Assembly: GCA_002298695.1 (NCBI GenBank)
Contig: DBLB01000141.1
Span: 208 to 8,181, forward strand
Length of the DNA: 7,974 bases
Direction of reading: 5' to 3'
DNA from: Clostridiales bacterium UBA735
Lineage (GTDB): Bacteria; Bacillota; Clostridia; Oscillospirales; Oscillospiraceae
Part shown: positions 1 through 7,028 of the stretch, piece by piece
Position numbering within the stretch: the first letter of the stretch is position 1
How the letters are laid out: each line of letters begins with the position of its first letter
Program-made: the position numbers and the translations under genes
Notes under the pieces: model-generated
What the model was told of the DNA's origin: nothing
The model's input: only the letters and a program-made list of their open reading frames with translations
The model's database searches: none

Positions 1-107
1 ACGTCATCGAGAGCGGCACGCACGAGCAGCTGATGGAAACCAACGCCATCTACCGTGAAGTGTATGAATCCCAGACGAGAAACGGAGGTGCCGACGATGG
101 CGAATAA
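1..107 (+). CDS. ABC exporter half-transporter, C-terminal end only (partial)
   Basis: Only the last 34 codons are visible, read in frame from base 3 and ending at TAA 105-107. The peptide begins VIESGTHEQLM and continues to an Ile-Tyr-Arg-Glu-Val-Tyr segment, the usual end of an exporter nucleotide-binding domain just after the H-loop region (compare IERGTHDDLI near the end of the next gene). The rest lies outside the window, so its Walker and signature motifs cannot be judged. The last 11 bases overlap the start of the next half-transporter. This layout is typical of heterodimeric exporters of the BmrCD or TM287/288 kind, where the first gene often encodes the subunit with the degenerate ATP site. 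That assignment is inferred from context only. Confidence 0.85.
   Translation, partial: VIESGTHEQLMETNAIYREVYESQTRNGGADDGE
84..89 (+). promoter_or_regulatory. Shine-Dalgarno site fixing the exporter start
   Basis: GGAGGT ends 7 bases before the ATG at 97-99. It lies inside the last codons of the upstream gene. It selects this ATG over the in-frame GTG at 55-57, which has no comparable site, and implies translational coupling of the two half-transporters. Confidence 0.8.
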
Positions 108-2067
108 ACCCACTCACGGCCCCGTCAGAGGCGGCCCCCGCGGCGTGGCCCCCGGCCAGAAGCTCGACGGCAAAACGTTCGCGCGGCTGATGAAGATGCT
201 CTTCCGCGACTACCCCGGCATGCTGACCGTCGTCGTGATCTGCATCATCCTCAACGCGCTGATCGGCATCACGCCGACCGTCTTTGTCAAGACCATCACC
301 AGCTATATCGAAGAGGGCCTCACCAGCTCCTGGGGCGCGATCTATCCGAAAATGATCGAGGCCGTGCTGCTGATGATCGTACTCTACGCATTCAGCGTCG
401 CCTGCGCGGGCATCTACACACAGCTGATGGCACACGTCACGCAGGGCTTCCTGCACAACATCCGCACCCGGATGTTCTCCCGCATGCAGACGCTCCCCAT
501 CCGCTATTTCGACCAGAATACCCGCGGCGACATCATGAGCTATTACACGAACGATACCGACACGCTCCGCCAGCTCATCTCGCAGAGTCTGCCGCAGCTG
601 TTCTCCTCGGGTCTGATGTGCACGGGGCTGATCTTCATCATGCTCTACTATTCGTTCCCGCTGATGCTGATCGTCCTGCTCGGCATTTTTGCCATGACGC
701 GCGTCACGAAGTCCATTGGCGGCAAATCCGCCTCGTTCTTCGTCCGCCAGCAGAAGTCGCTGGCCAAGACCGAGGGCTATGTCGAGGAAATGATGAACGG
801 CCAGAAAGTCGTGCAGGTCTTCTGCCACGAGCAGGCCGCCGAGGCTGATTTTGACCGGCTCAACGAGCAGCTGTTCGAGGATTCCCGCAACGCCAATCGC
901 TTCGCCAACATCTTCATGCCGATCATGAACAACATCGGCAACATTCTCTACACGCTGACAGCCTTTGTCGGCGGCCTGCTGATCTGCTCCGGCGGAAACG
1001 TCCCGAACCTTTCGTTTGAGAACCTGTTCAAGACCGGTACCCTGCTCGGCACGCTCTCCATCCCGGTCGTCGCCTCCTTCCTCGGTATGACGAAGCAGTT
1101 TACCGGCAACATCTCCCGCGTCTCCGACCAGATCAACTCCGTCGTCATGGCCATGGCCGGCGCAAGCCGCATCTTTGAGCTGCTCGACCAGCAGCCGGAG
1201 GAGGACCGCGGCGACGTCATGCTCGTCCGCTGCCGCAAGAACGCAGACGGCAGTCTGACCGAGTGCGCCGAGCGCACCGGCACCTGGGCCTGGAAGTATC
1301 CGCCGATTGACGGGCAGGCCACGCTCGTGGAGCTGCGCGGCGACGTGCGCTTCTACGGCGTCGACTTCGGCTATGAACCCAATAAAACCGTCCTGCACGA
1401 CATCTCGCTCTACGCCGAACCCGGCCAGAAGCTCGCCTTTGTCGGCGCGACCGGCGCGGGCAAGACGACCATCACGAACCTCATCAACCGCTTCTATGAC
1501 ATCGCCGACGGCAAGATCAAGTATGACGGCGTCAACATCAACCGCATCAAAAAGGCTGATCTCCGCCATTCGCTCGGCATCGTGCTTCAGGACGTCAACC
1601 TCTTCACCGGCACGGTCATGGACAACATCCGCTACGGCAAGCTCGACGCAACGGACGAAGACTGCATCCGCGCCGCGAAGCTGGCCAACGCAGACGACTT
1701 TATCACCCGCCTGCCCGAGGGCTACAACACCATGCTGACCTCCAACGGCGCGAACCTCTCGCAGGGCCAGCGGCAGCTGCTTTCCATTGCGCGCGCCGCC
1801 GTCGCCGATCCTCCGGTCATGATCCTCGACGAAGCCACCAGCTCCATCGACACGCGCACCGAAGCGCTCGTGCAGCGCGGCATGGACGCGCTGATGAAGG
1901 GCCGCACGGTCTTCGTCATCGCGCACCGCCTCTCCACCGTCCGCAACAGCGACGCGATCATGGTCCTCGACCACGGCAGGATCATCGAGCGCGGCACGCA
2001 CGACGACCTCATTGCCCAGCACGGCACGTACTACCAGCTCTATACCGGCGCCTTCGAGCTCGAATGA
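97..2067 (+). CDS. Heterodimeric ABC exporter subunit (fused permease and ATPase), multidrug/lipid type
   Basis: A 656-residue half-transporter that should pair with the product of the gene before it to export a drug, lipid or peptide across the cytoplasmic membrane; the substrate cannot be read from sequence. The N-terminal domain has about six membrane segments (near residues 41-63, 89-111, two within 169-205, 279-303 and 313-336). The ATPase domain has Walker A GATGAGKTT (450-458), Q-loop Gln498, signature LSQGQ (554-558), Walker B with Asp578 and catalytic Glu579, D-loop SSID (582-585) and H-loop His610, so it looks fully active. LSQGQ in place of LSGGQ together with an intact catalytic Glu resembles the TM288-like subunit of heterodimers. 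A linker of about 45 residues (roughly 367-412), rich in charged and aromatic residues, lies between the two domains. The start is ATG 97, chosen for its strong ribosome site. The gene ends just before a hairpin terminator. Confidence 0.93.
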   Translation: MANKPTHGPVRGGPRGVAPGQKLDGKTFARLMKMLFRDYPGMLTVVVICIILNALIGITPTVFVKTITSYIEEGLTSSWGAIYPKMIEAVLLMIVLYAFSVACAGIYTQLMAHVTQGFLHNIRTRMFSRMQTLPIRYFDQNTRGDIMSYYTNDTDTLRQLISQSLPQLFSSGLMCTGLIFIMLYYSFPLMLIVLLGIFAMTRVTKSIGGKSASFFVRQQKSLAKTEGYVEEMMNGQKVVQVFCHEQAAEADFDRLNEQLFEDSRNANRFANIFMPIMNNIGNILYTLTAFVGGLLICSGGNVPNLSFENLFKTGTLLGTLSIPVVASFLGMTKQFTGNISRVSDQINSVVMAMAGASRIFELLDQQPEEDRGDVMLVRCRKNADGSLTECAERTGTWAWKYPPIDGQATLVELRGDVRFYGVDFGYEPNKTVLHDISLYAEPGQKLAFVGATGAGKTTITNLINRFYDIADGKIKYDGVNINRIKKADLRHSLGIVLQDVNLFTGTVMDNIRYGKLDATDEDCIRAAKLANADDFITRLPEGYNTMLTSNGANLSQGQRQLLSIARAAVADPPVMILDEATSSIDTRTEALVQRGMDALMKGRTVFVIAHRLSTVRNSDAIMVLDHGRIIERGTHDDLIAQHGTYYQLYTGAFELE

Positions 2068-2078
2068 CCGCCGCAGCC

Positions 2079-2113
2079 AAAAAGCCGCTACCCCAGGAGG
2101 GGCAGCGGTTTTT
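2079..2113. terminator. Bidirectional hairpin terminator between convergent genes
   Basis: The arms 2085-2094 (CCGCTACCCC) and 2099-2108 (GGGGCAGCGG) enclose a 4-base loop, AGGA. A run of A precedes the hairpin and a run of T (2109-2113) follows it, so both strands end in a U tract. The plus transcript has one A-C mismatch, whereas the minus transcript has a G-U pair there and folds slightly better. It lies 11 bases after the exporter stop and can also stop transcription arriving from argF on the minus strand. Confidence 0.85.
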
Positions 2114-2152
2114 CAGTGTGTCGAAAAAGTCTTTTCGCCCCGCTGCCTGACC

Positions 2153-2174
2153 AGCTTTTCAAACTTGAAAAGCT
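2153..2174. repeat. Perfect 10-bp inverted repeat in the convergent intergenic gap
   Basis: AGCTTTTCAA (2153-2162) and TTGAAAAGCT (2165-2174) are exact reverse complements separated by two bases. No U tract follows on either strand, so it is not a standard intrinsic terminator. A smaller inverted repeat, CGAAAA / TTTTCG with a 4-base loop, lies nearby at 2122-2137. Together with the terminator and the hairpin at the argF stop, these fill most of the 159-base gap. The role is unknown; it may be an extra 3' end structure for the arginine operon transcript. Confidence 0.5.
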
Positions 2175-2217
2175 TGAAAGCCTGTTTGATTGAACGCGAA
2201 GGGGGCTTTTTGTCGAT

Positions 2218-2238
2218 CTGCCGTTTTCAGAACGGCAG
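2218..2238 (-). other. Stem-loop holding the argF stop codon in its loop
   Basis: On the minus strand CTGCCGTT and AACGGCAG form a perfect 8-bp stem around the loop CTGAA. The loop contains the argF TGA stop (2227-2229), so the last codons of argF form one arm. No T run follows, so it is probably not a terminator. It may protect the 3' end of the message; that is an inference. Confidence 0.5.
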
Positions 2239-3231
2239 GCTTTCGCAGAGCATGGCGGCCATAACGGCTTTGATTGTGTGCATGCGGTTCTCAGCCTCGT
2301 CGAAGACGATGGAGGCAGGGCTTTCGAAGACCTCGTCGGTCACTTCCATGGCCTCGAGACCATATTTTTCATGGATCTTCTGGCCGATGCCGGTGCCGAG
2401 GTCGTGGAACGCGGGCAGGCAGTGCATGAACTTGCACTGCGCTCCGGCCAGCGCCATGGCCTTCGCGTTGACCTGATAGGGCAGCAGATCGTCAATGCGC
2501 TGCTGCCAGACCTCGTCCGGCTCGCCCATCGACACCCAGACGTCGGTATAGAGGACATGCGCGCCCTGCACGGCGGAAGCCACGTCGGAATTGAACTCGA
2601 GCGTCGCGCCGGTCCCGGCGGCGAGGGCCTGGCAGGTTTCGACCAACGCCTTGTCTGGGAAGTAGGCTTCCGGTGCACAGGCGACAAAGTGCATACCCAT
2701 TTTCGCGCAGCCGACCATCAGCGAGTTGCCCATGTTGTAGCGCGCATCGCCCATGTAGACGAGCTTTTTGCCCTTGAGCTCGCCGAAATGCTCCTGAATC
2801 GTCAGGAAATCGGCCAGGATCTGCGTCGGATGGAACTCGTTCGTCAGGCCGTTCCAGACCGGGACGCCCGCATATTTCGCGAGGTCTTCGACGACCACCT
2901 GTCCAAAGCCGCGGTATTCGATGCCGTCGAACATCCGGCCGAGGACGCGGGCGGTGTCGGCGATGGACTCCTTCTTGCCGATCTGCGAGCCCGAGGGGTC
3001 GAGGTAGACCGGGTGCATCCCAAGGTCGGCGGCAGCTACTTCGAACGCGCAGCGCGTCCGCGTGGACGTCTTCTCAAAGATCAGCGCGACGTTTTTGCCG
3101 GTGCAGAGCTTGTGCGGCGTGCCCGCCTTTTTTTCGGCCTTCAGCTTCGCGGCCAGCGCGAGCAGGTCAGAAATTTCTGCCGGCGTGAAGTCCAGCAGCT
3201 TCAAAAAACTTCTCTGATAAAACGAATTCAT
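2227..3231 (-). CDS. argF: Ornithine carbamoyltransferase
   Basis: Cytosolic enzyme joining carbamoyl phosphate and ornithine to give citrulline in arginine synthesis. The 334-residue length matches the family. Visible motifs are the carbamoyl-phosphate loop STRTR (56-60), HPTQ (134-137), the ornithine-binding Asp230 with SMGE (234-237), and HCLPAFHD (270-277) with catalytic Cys271. The start is ATG 3229-3231, preceded by AAGGAG (3238-3243) with a 6-base spacer; an upstream in-frame start at 3303 would add 24 residues lying antiparallel to nothing in the family and inside the ATPase gene. It is the last gene of the operon, 10 bases after the ATPase stop. A catabolic argF (citrulline breakdown) cannot be excluded from sequence alone, but the argH neighbour and the absence of arcA or arcC in the window favour the biosynthetic role. 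Confidence 0.95.
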   Translation of the reverse strand: MNSFYQRSFLKLLDFTPAEISDLLALAAKLKAEKKAGTPHKLCTGKNVALIFEKTSTRTRCAFEVAAADLGMHPVYLDPSGSQIGKKESIADTARVLGRMFDGIEYRGFGQVVVEDLAKYAGVPVWNGLTNEFHPTQILADFLTIQEHFGELKGKKLVYMGDARYNMGNSLMVGCAKMGMHFVACAPEAYFPDKALVETCQALAAGTGATLEFNSDVASAVQGAHVLYTDVWVSMGEPDEVWQQRIDDLLPYQVNAKAMALAGAQCKFMHCLPAFHDLGTGIGQKIHEKYGLEAMEVTDEVFESPASIVFDEAENRMHTIKAVMAAMLCESLPF

Positions 3232-3237
3232 ATTGTT

Positions 3238-3243
3238 CTCCTT
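3238..3243 (-). promoter_or_regulatory. Shine-Dalgarno site of argF, overlapping the ATPase stop
   Basis: AAGGAG on the minus strand shares two bases with the TAA stop (3242-3244) of the upstream ATPase gene. Ribosomes finishing the ATPase would therefore sit on the argF start site, which suggests translational coupling. Confidence 0.75.
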
Positions 3244-3964
3244 ATAACACCTTGGCCAAAAACGATTGCAGGCGTTCGCACTTCGGCGCGCCGAAAATTT
3301 CATCCGGCGTCCCTTCTTCGGCGATCACGCCGTCGTCGAGGAACAGCACCCGGCTGGCCACCTCGCGGGCAAAGCCCATCTCATGCGTCACGACGACCAT
3401 CGTCATACCGCTCACGGCCAGCTCTTTCATCACGTCGAGCACCTCGCCGACCATCTCGGGGTCGAGCGCGGACGTCGGCTCATCGAAGAGCATCACATCC
3501 GGCTCCATACAGAGCGCGCGCACGATGGCGACGCGCTGCTTCTGCCCGCCGGAGAGCTGATTCGGCCAGGCGTCCGCCCGGTCGGCCAGACCCACGCGGG
3601 CCAGCAGCTCCATCGCCTTCTGCTCGGCCTCGGCCTTTGGCGTTTTTTTCAGCATGATGGGCGCGCAGGTGAGATTGTCGAGCACGGTCATGTGCGGGAA
3701 CAAGTTGAACTGCTGGAAGACCATGCCCATCTTCTGGCGGTGCTTGTTCAGATCGATCTTCTTGTTGGTCAGCTCGTCACCCTCAAACAGGATGCTGCCG
3801 GACGTCGGCGTCTCAAGCAGATTCAGGCAGCGCAGAAATGTCGACTTGCCGGAGCCGGACGGGCCGATGACGCAGATGACGTCGCCCCTGTCGATCTCGA
3901 CGTTCACGCCCTTGAGCACCTCAAGGCTGCCGAACGATTTACAGAGATCAGTTACGGTGATCAC
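3242..3964 (-). CDS. Polar amino acid ABC importer, ATPase subunit (GlnQ/ArtP type)
   Basis: A 240-residue cytoplasmic ATPase that powers the importer formed with the permease and binding protein encoded just upstream. Motifs in order are Walker [10 protein letters not shown] (34-42), Q-loop in [10 protein letters not shown] (82-91), signature LSGGQ (137-141), Walker B VMLFDE (157-162) with catalytic Glu162, D-loop SALD (165-168) and H-loop His194. [11 protein letters not shown] and LNLLE are typical of the polar amino acid (PAAT) group. The start is taken as GTG 3962-3964, with AAAGGAGG (3975-3982) 10 bases upstream. A longer TTG start at 3983-3985 would place the ribosome site inside the coding region and is less likely. 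The first 17 bases overlap the end of the permease gene. The exact substrate is not readable; arginine, ornithine, citrulline or a related amino acid is plausible from the operon. Confidence 0.92.
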   Translation of the reverse strand: MITVTDLCKSFGSLEVLKGVNVEIDRGDVICVIGPSGSGKSTFLRCLNLLETPTSGSILFEGDELTNKKIDLNKHRQKMGMVFQQFNLFPHMTVLDNLTCAPIMLKKTPKAEAEQKAMELLARVGLADRADAWPNQLSGGQKQRVAIVRALCMEPDVMLFDEPTSALDPEMVGEVLDVMKELAVSGMTMVVVTHEMGFAREVASRVLFLDDGVIAEEGTPDEIFGAPKCERLQSFLAKVL

Positions 3965-4646
3965 GGTTGGACAGCCTCCTTTCAAACGAGCCGAGCAGCT
4001 TCGTCAGCGCCACGACGAGGATCAGATACGTCGTTGCGACGATGAGCAGCGGATTGACCGCGTCGTAGGTGTTGTTCCGGACGAGGTTACCCGCGCGGGT
4101 CAGGTCGACGACGGCGACGTAGCCCGCAACAGCCGTCTCCTTCAGAAGGGCGATCAGTTCGTTGCCGATGGCGGGCAGGATGTAGCGCAGCGCCTGCGGG
4201 AAGATGATCTTGCGCATGGCCTGCAATTTGGACATGCCGAGACTGCGGCCCGCCTCCATCTGCCCGCGGTCGACGGAGTTGATGCCGCCGCGGATGAGCT
4301 CCGCCATGTACGCGCCGGAGTTGATGCCGAACGTCAGGATGCCGACCGTGATGCCCTCGGCGCTCGTCAGGATGATAAAGTAGAAAATGAGCAGCAGCAC
4401 GACCACCGGCACGCCGCGGATGACCGTGACATAGAGGTCGCAGAGCCACGCGAGCGGCTTCAGTGCTTTCGCATCCTCGGCGCAGTATTTGATGACGGCG
4501 ATGAGCGTGCCGATGAGCACACCGATGAGCAGCGCGCCGAGCGTGATGACGATGGTGTTGCCGAAGCCCTCCACCATCAGCTTCCAATATTGCGTTTCAA
4601 TAAACGTCTCGTGCAGCTTTTGCAGCCAGTCGGTAAAAAACGTCAT
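3948..4646 (-). CDS. Polar amino acid ABC importer, permease subunit
   Basis: A 232-residue inner-membrane protein of the His/Glu/Gln/Arg permease family; two copies would form the channel, since only one permease gene is present. Membrane segments are clear near residues 27-51 and 76-96, with further ones near 100-118 and 205-222. RGVP (77-80) is a conserved element of this family. The EAA loop that docks to the ATPase starts at Glu131-Ala132, with Gly137 and Pro150 in the expected positions. ATG 4644-4646 is preceded by GGAGG (4654-4658) with a 7-base spacer. The gene end overlaps the ATPase start by 17 bases, and a 72-base gap with a strong hairpin separates it from the binding-protein gene upstream. 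Confidence 0.93.
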   Translation of the reverse strand: MTFFTDWLQKLHETFIETQYWKLMVEGFGNTIVITLGALLIGVLIGTLIAVIKYCAEDAKALKPLAWLCDLYVTVIRGVPVVVLLLIFYFIILTSAEGITVGILTFGINSGAYMAELIRGGINSVDRGQMEAGRSLGMSKLQAMRKIIFPQALRYILPAIGNELIALLKETAVAGYVAVVDLTRAGNLVRNNTYDAVNPLLIVATTYLILVVALTKLLGSFERRLSNRDHRN

Positions 4647-4669
4647 GCAAACGCCTCCTCTCTTGGTTA

Positions 4670-4698
4670 CAGGGTCAGGAGCTTCGCTCCTGACCCTG
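4670..4698 (-). other. Intercistronic 13-bp perfect stem-loop between binding-protein and permease genes
   Basis: Arms 4670-4682 and 4686-4698 are exact reverse complements around a 3-base loop. In the minus-strand transcript the tip reads GCGAAGC, whose DNA form is known as an unusually stable mini-hairpin. It begins about 20 bases after the binding-protein stop (4719-4721). The downstream bases on the minus strand (TAACCAAGAG) contain no U run, so it is not an ordinary intrinsic terminator. Stem-loops placed after binding-protein genes elsewhere (for example malE-malF) keep the binding-protein message abundant relative to the membrane genes; that role is inferred here. Confidence 0.7.
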
Positions 4699-4718
4699 AT
4701 TGAATTTTGTCTGCGGTG

Positions 4719-5510
4719 TTACGAATTTGCGGGGGAAGTGTAGGGCGCGTCGTACTTCTCAAAGATGGAAGCGATCGTGCCGTCGGCCACAAGGCCGTTC
4801 AGGATCGTGTTGATCTCGGCCACAAGGTCTTCGCTGCCGAAGGCAAAGGCGAAGGCGTAGGATTCGGTGGTCATGGCCTCGTCCAGGATGACCAGCTGAT
4901 CGCCGCCCGCCGCGTTGTAGACCTTGACCATGTCCGCCGCCGTCAGATCGTCGATGACCCAGGCGTCGACCTTGCCGCTCGTCAGCGCGGTCTGCGCGTC
5001 GCTGTTGGCCGCGAAGGAACTGACGTCATAGCCGTTGTCCATGCAGAAGCTCTCGGCGGTCGTGCCGGTCTGGACGGAGACCTTCTTGCCCTCAAGGTCG
5101 GCCTTGCAGGTGATGGAGCTGCCCTCGGTCACGACAATGGCCTGCGCCGCGAGGCAGTAGGGATCGGTGAACAGGACGTTCTTCTGGCGCTTTTCGGTCA
5201 CGGAGATGCCGGACACGCCGACGTCAAACTTGCCGGCCTGCACGCCGGGGAGGACGGAGTCGAAGTCCATCTGGTTGATCTCGAGCGTCACGCCGAGCTG
5301 CTCACAGATGAGGTTCAGAACGTCAATCTCAATGCCAACGACTTCGTTGTTGTCGTCGAGGGACTCAAACGGGGGGAAGTCGGGGCTGGTCGCGATGGTG
5401 AGCTTTCCGGCCTTCTGGACGCTCTTGAGCGTCGTGCCCTTTTCGCCGCAGCCGGTGAACATCGCGCAGATCATGAGCGCTGCAAGCAGCAATGCAATCA
5501 TCTTTTTCAT
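4719..5510 (-). CDS. Polar amino acid ABC importer, substrate-binding lipoprotein
   Basis: A 263-residue extracellular solute-binding protein of family 3. The N-terminus is a lipoprotein signal: two lysines, a hydrophobic run, then a lipobox ending Thr-Gly-Cys with Cys21 as the lipid anchor, fitting a single-membrane (Gram-positive type) cell. The mature domain shows DFPPFES (44-50), GISVTEKR (101-108) with Arg108 expected to grip the ligand carboxylate, FTDPY (114-118), QTGTTAESF (147-155), and an Asp at 187 (VIDDLTA) likely to hold the ligand amino group. The start is ATG 5508-5510 with AAAGGAG (5521-5527) upstream; earlier in-frame codons would run into argH and spoil the signal peptide. 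The argH stop lies only 2 bases upstream. The ligand is not certain. Confidence 0.93.
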   Translation of the reverse strand: MKKMIALLLAALMICAMFTGCGEKGTTLKSVQKAGKLTIATSPDFPPFESLDDNNEVVGIEIDVLNLICEQLGVTLEINQMDFDSVLPGVQAGKFDVGVSGISVTEKRQKNVLFTDPYCLAAQAIVVTEGSSITCKADLEGKKVSVQTGTTAESFCMDNGYDVSSFAANSDAQTALTSGKVDAWVIDDLTAADMVKVYNAAGGDQLVILDEAMTTESYAFAFAFGSEDLVAEINTILNGLVADGTIASIFEKYDAPYTSPANS

Positions 5511-5512
5511 CG

Positions 5513-6895
5513 TTAAAAGTCTCCTTTCGAAAGGTGTTCTTTGACGTAATCGATCTGTTCCTGCACCTTCGCCGGGCCGCCCGCGCTCGTGCGCTTTTCC
5601 ACGCACGCCGTCAGGTCGATGGCCTCATAGACGTCAGCTTCAAACAGATTGCTGTATTGTTTGTAGGTTTCAAGCGGCAGCTCCTCGAGCACCGCGCCGG
5701 ATCTCACGCAGTCGCCGACGATCGCGCCGGAGACTTTATACGCGCTTCGGAACGGGAGACCCTTTCGCACCAGATAGTCGGCGAGGTCCGTCGCGTTGAT
5801 GAAGCCGCGCTGCGCGGCCTTTTTCATCGCTTCGGGCTTGGCCGTCATCGTCCCGATCATCCCGGTCATCACCGGCAGGCACATCGAGACGGTGTCGCAC
5901 GCGTCGAATACGCCCTCCTTGTCCTCCTGCATGTCCTTGTTGTAGGCCAGCGGAATGCCCTTCATCATCACCAGCAGGGTGGTGAGATCGCCGTAGACTC
6001 GCCCGGTCTTACCGCGGATCAGCTCGGCCATGTCCGGATTTTTCTTTTGCGGCATGATGCTGCTGCCGGTAGTACATTCCTTAGGCAATTTCACGAAAGA
6101 GAAGTTCTGACTGTTAAACATACAGGCATCGAATGCCATCTTAGCAAGTGTTCCGGCAACCGAAGCGAGGGCAAATGCTACGTTTCTCTCCATCTTGCCA
6201 CGTCCCATCTGTGCATAAACGACGTTGTAGTCCATAGAGTCGAAGCCCAGAAGCCTTGTCGTCATGTCGCGGTCGAGGGGGAAAGAACTGCCGTAGCCTG
6301 CTGCCGACCCCAACGGGTTACGGTTTGTCATCTTATAGGCAGCCTGCATAAAGAACATGTCGTCGGCAAAGCTCTCGGCATAGGCACCGAACCACAAGCC
6401 GAACGAGCTTGGCATAGCCACCTGCAAATGCGTATATCCGGGCATGAGCACATTCTTATACTGTTCGCTCTTCCCTATCAGTTCGTCAAAGATCACTTTC
6501 ACATTGTCTACCACATCCTTGATGTCATGCCTGCAGCGCAGTTTCAGGTCTACGAGCACTTGGTCGTTTCTTGACCGTCCGCTATGGATTTTCTTGCCCA
6601 TATCGCCAAGTTTTCTCGTGAGCATCAGCTCCACCTGGGAATGAACATCCTCAACGCCGTCTTCAATAACGAACTCTCCTTTTTCACATATTGCATATAT
6701 GTTCTTCAGTTCTTTAAGAAGCAGCGAGAGCTCGTCACTCTTCAGCAATCCGATAGACTCCAGCATTGTTATATGCGCCATAGAGCCAAGCACGTCATAC
6801 TTGGCAAGATACAAGTCCATTTCCCTGTCTCTTCCCACGGTAAAGCGTTCTATCTCCTTATTTATCTCGTAATTCTTTTCCCAAAGTTTGTTCAT
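5513..6895 (-). CDS. argH: Argininosuccinate lyase, hybrid ORF (Bacteroidales N-part joined to Clostridia C-part)
   Basis: Argininosuccinate lyase splits argininosuccinate into arginine and fumarate, the last step of arginine synthesis. The 460-residue ORF is full length and in frame, with HSGRSRND (104-111), the catalytic GYTHLQ (153-158) and signature GSSIMPQKKNPD (277-288), including the serine pair that holds the catalytic Ser. Residues 1 to about 276 (IERFTVGRDREMD, MERNVAFALA) match the Bacteroidales form in sequence and AT-richer codons. Residues from about 283 on (MAELIRGKTGRVYG, YNKDMQEDKEGVFDA, SAGGP near the end) match the Firmicutes form with GC-rich codons; the Bacteroidales C-terminal half is quite different, as I recall it. 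The start is ATG 6893-6895 with no Shine-Dalgarno site, as in Bacteroidota. The stop at 5513-5515 lies 2 bases before the binding-protein gene. Most likely two half genes fused by assembly; if real, its function is doubtful because active sites are built from three subunits. Confidence 0.85.
   Translation of the reverse strand: MNKLWEKNYEINKEIERFTVGRDREMDLYLAKYDVLGSMAHITMLESIGLLKSDELSLLLKELKNIYAICEKGEFVIEDGVEDVHSQVELMLTRKLGDMGKKIHSGRSRNDQVLVDLKLRCRHDIKDVVDNVKVIFDELIGKSEQYKNVLMPGYTHLQVAMPSSFGLWFGAYAESFADDMFFMQAAYKMTNRNPLGSAAGYGSSFPLDRDMTTRLLGFDSMDYNVVYAQMGRGKMERNVAFALASVAGTLAKMAFDACMFNSQNFSFVKLPKECTTGSSIMPQKKNPDMAELIRGKTGRVYGDLTTLLVMMKGIPLAYNKDMQEDKEGVFDACDTVSMCLPVMTGMIGTMTAKPEAMKKAAQRGFINATDLADYLVRKGLPFRSAYKVSGAIVGDCVRSGAVLEELPLETYKQYSNLFEADVYEAIDLTACVEKRTSAGGPAKVQEQIDYVKEHLSKGDF
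6050..6070. other. Junction between the two phylogenetic blocks
   Basis: This stretch encodes the conserved TGSSIMP of argininosuccinate lyase. On the minus strand the upstream codons are AT-rich (AAA TTG CCT AAG GAA TGT ACT) and the downstream ones GC-rich (ATG GCC GAG CTG ATC CGC). The bases between could belong to either parent, so the breakpoint cannot be placed more exactly than about 6032-6075. It could be an assembly join at a shared k-mer or a recombination point. Confidence 0.8.
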
Positions 6896-7028
6896 ATTCT
6901 ATGAGTGTTATTGATTGTCAAGCAATCCGTTGCCCTAAAAAATCAAGCGGCCCAGATGCTTCATCTTGCACGGTTTGCATAAAAATTGTCGTGCACATGA
7001 GCATTCTGAGCCGTTTGAGTGAATGTAA
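6896..7028 (-). other. Gap of 133 bases upstream of argH, with a weak dyad
   Basis: Noncoding stretch between the SRPBCC gene and argH in the Bacteroidales-like block. The arms TGCACG (6967-6972) and CGTGCA (6990-6995) are reverse complements around a 17-base AT-rich spacer. Within the spacer, TTTGCATAAAAAT (6974-6986) resembles the left half and centre of an arginine-repressor box, but the right half does not fit. I see no convincing TAnnTTTG-type promoter, tRNA or terminator. Confidence 0.35.

Noticed and set aside
4..2022. 672-codon open frame on the minus strand opposite the ABC exporter
   Set aside because: It lies antisense to a gene with complete ABC exporter motifs. GC-rich codons with G/C third positions leave the complementary frame open. 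Its translation is low-complexity, rich in Asp, Val, Ala and His, and matches no family I know.
2177..2209. AAAGCC...GGCTTT with a T run as a second terminator on the plus strand
   Set aside because: The stem is only 6 bp with a loop of about 21 bases, too weak to call, and a stronger terminator lies upstream.
2278..4703. Long plus-strand open frames opposite argF and the importer genes
   Set aside because: Antisense shadows of well-supported genes; their translations are His/Arg/Asp-rich with no domain, and they lack proper ribosome sites.
4707..6574. Plus-strand open frames of 269 and 360 codons opposite the binding protein and argH
   Set aside because: Antisense to genes with clear family motifs. 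The 360-codon frame also runs through the junction between the two blocks, so it cannot be one ancestral gene.
6896..7028. Possible tRNA or riboswitch in the gap before argH
   Set aside because: No cloverleaf, no T-loop GTTCGA-type motif and no recognisable aptamer core could be found on either strand.
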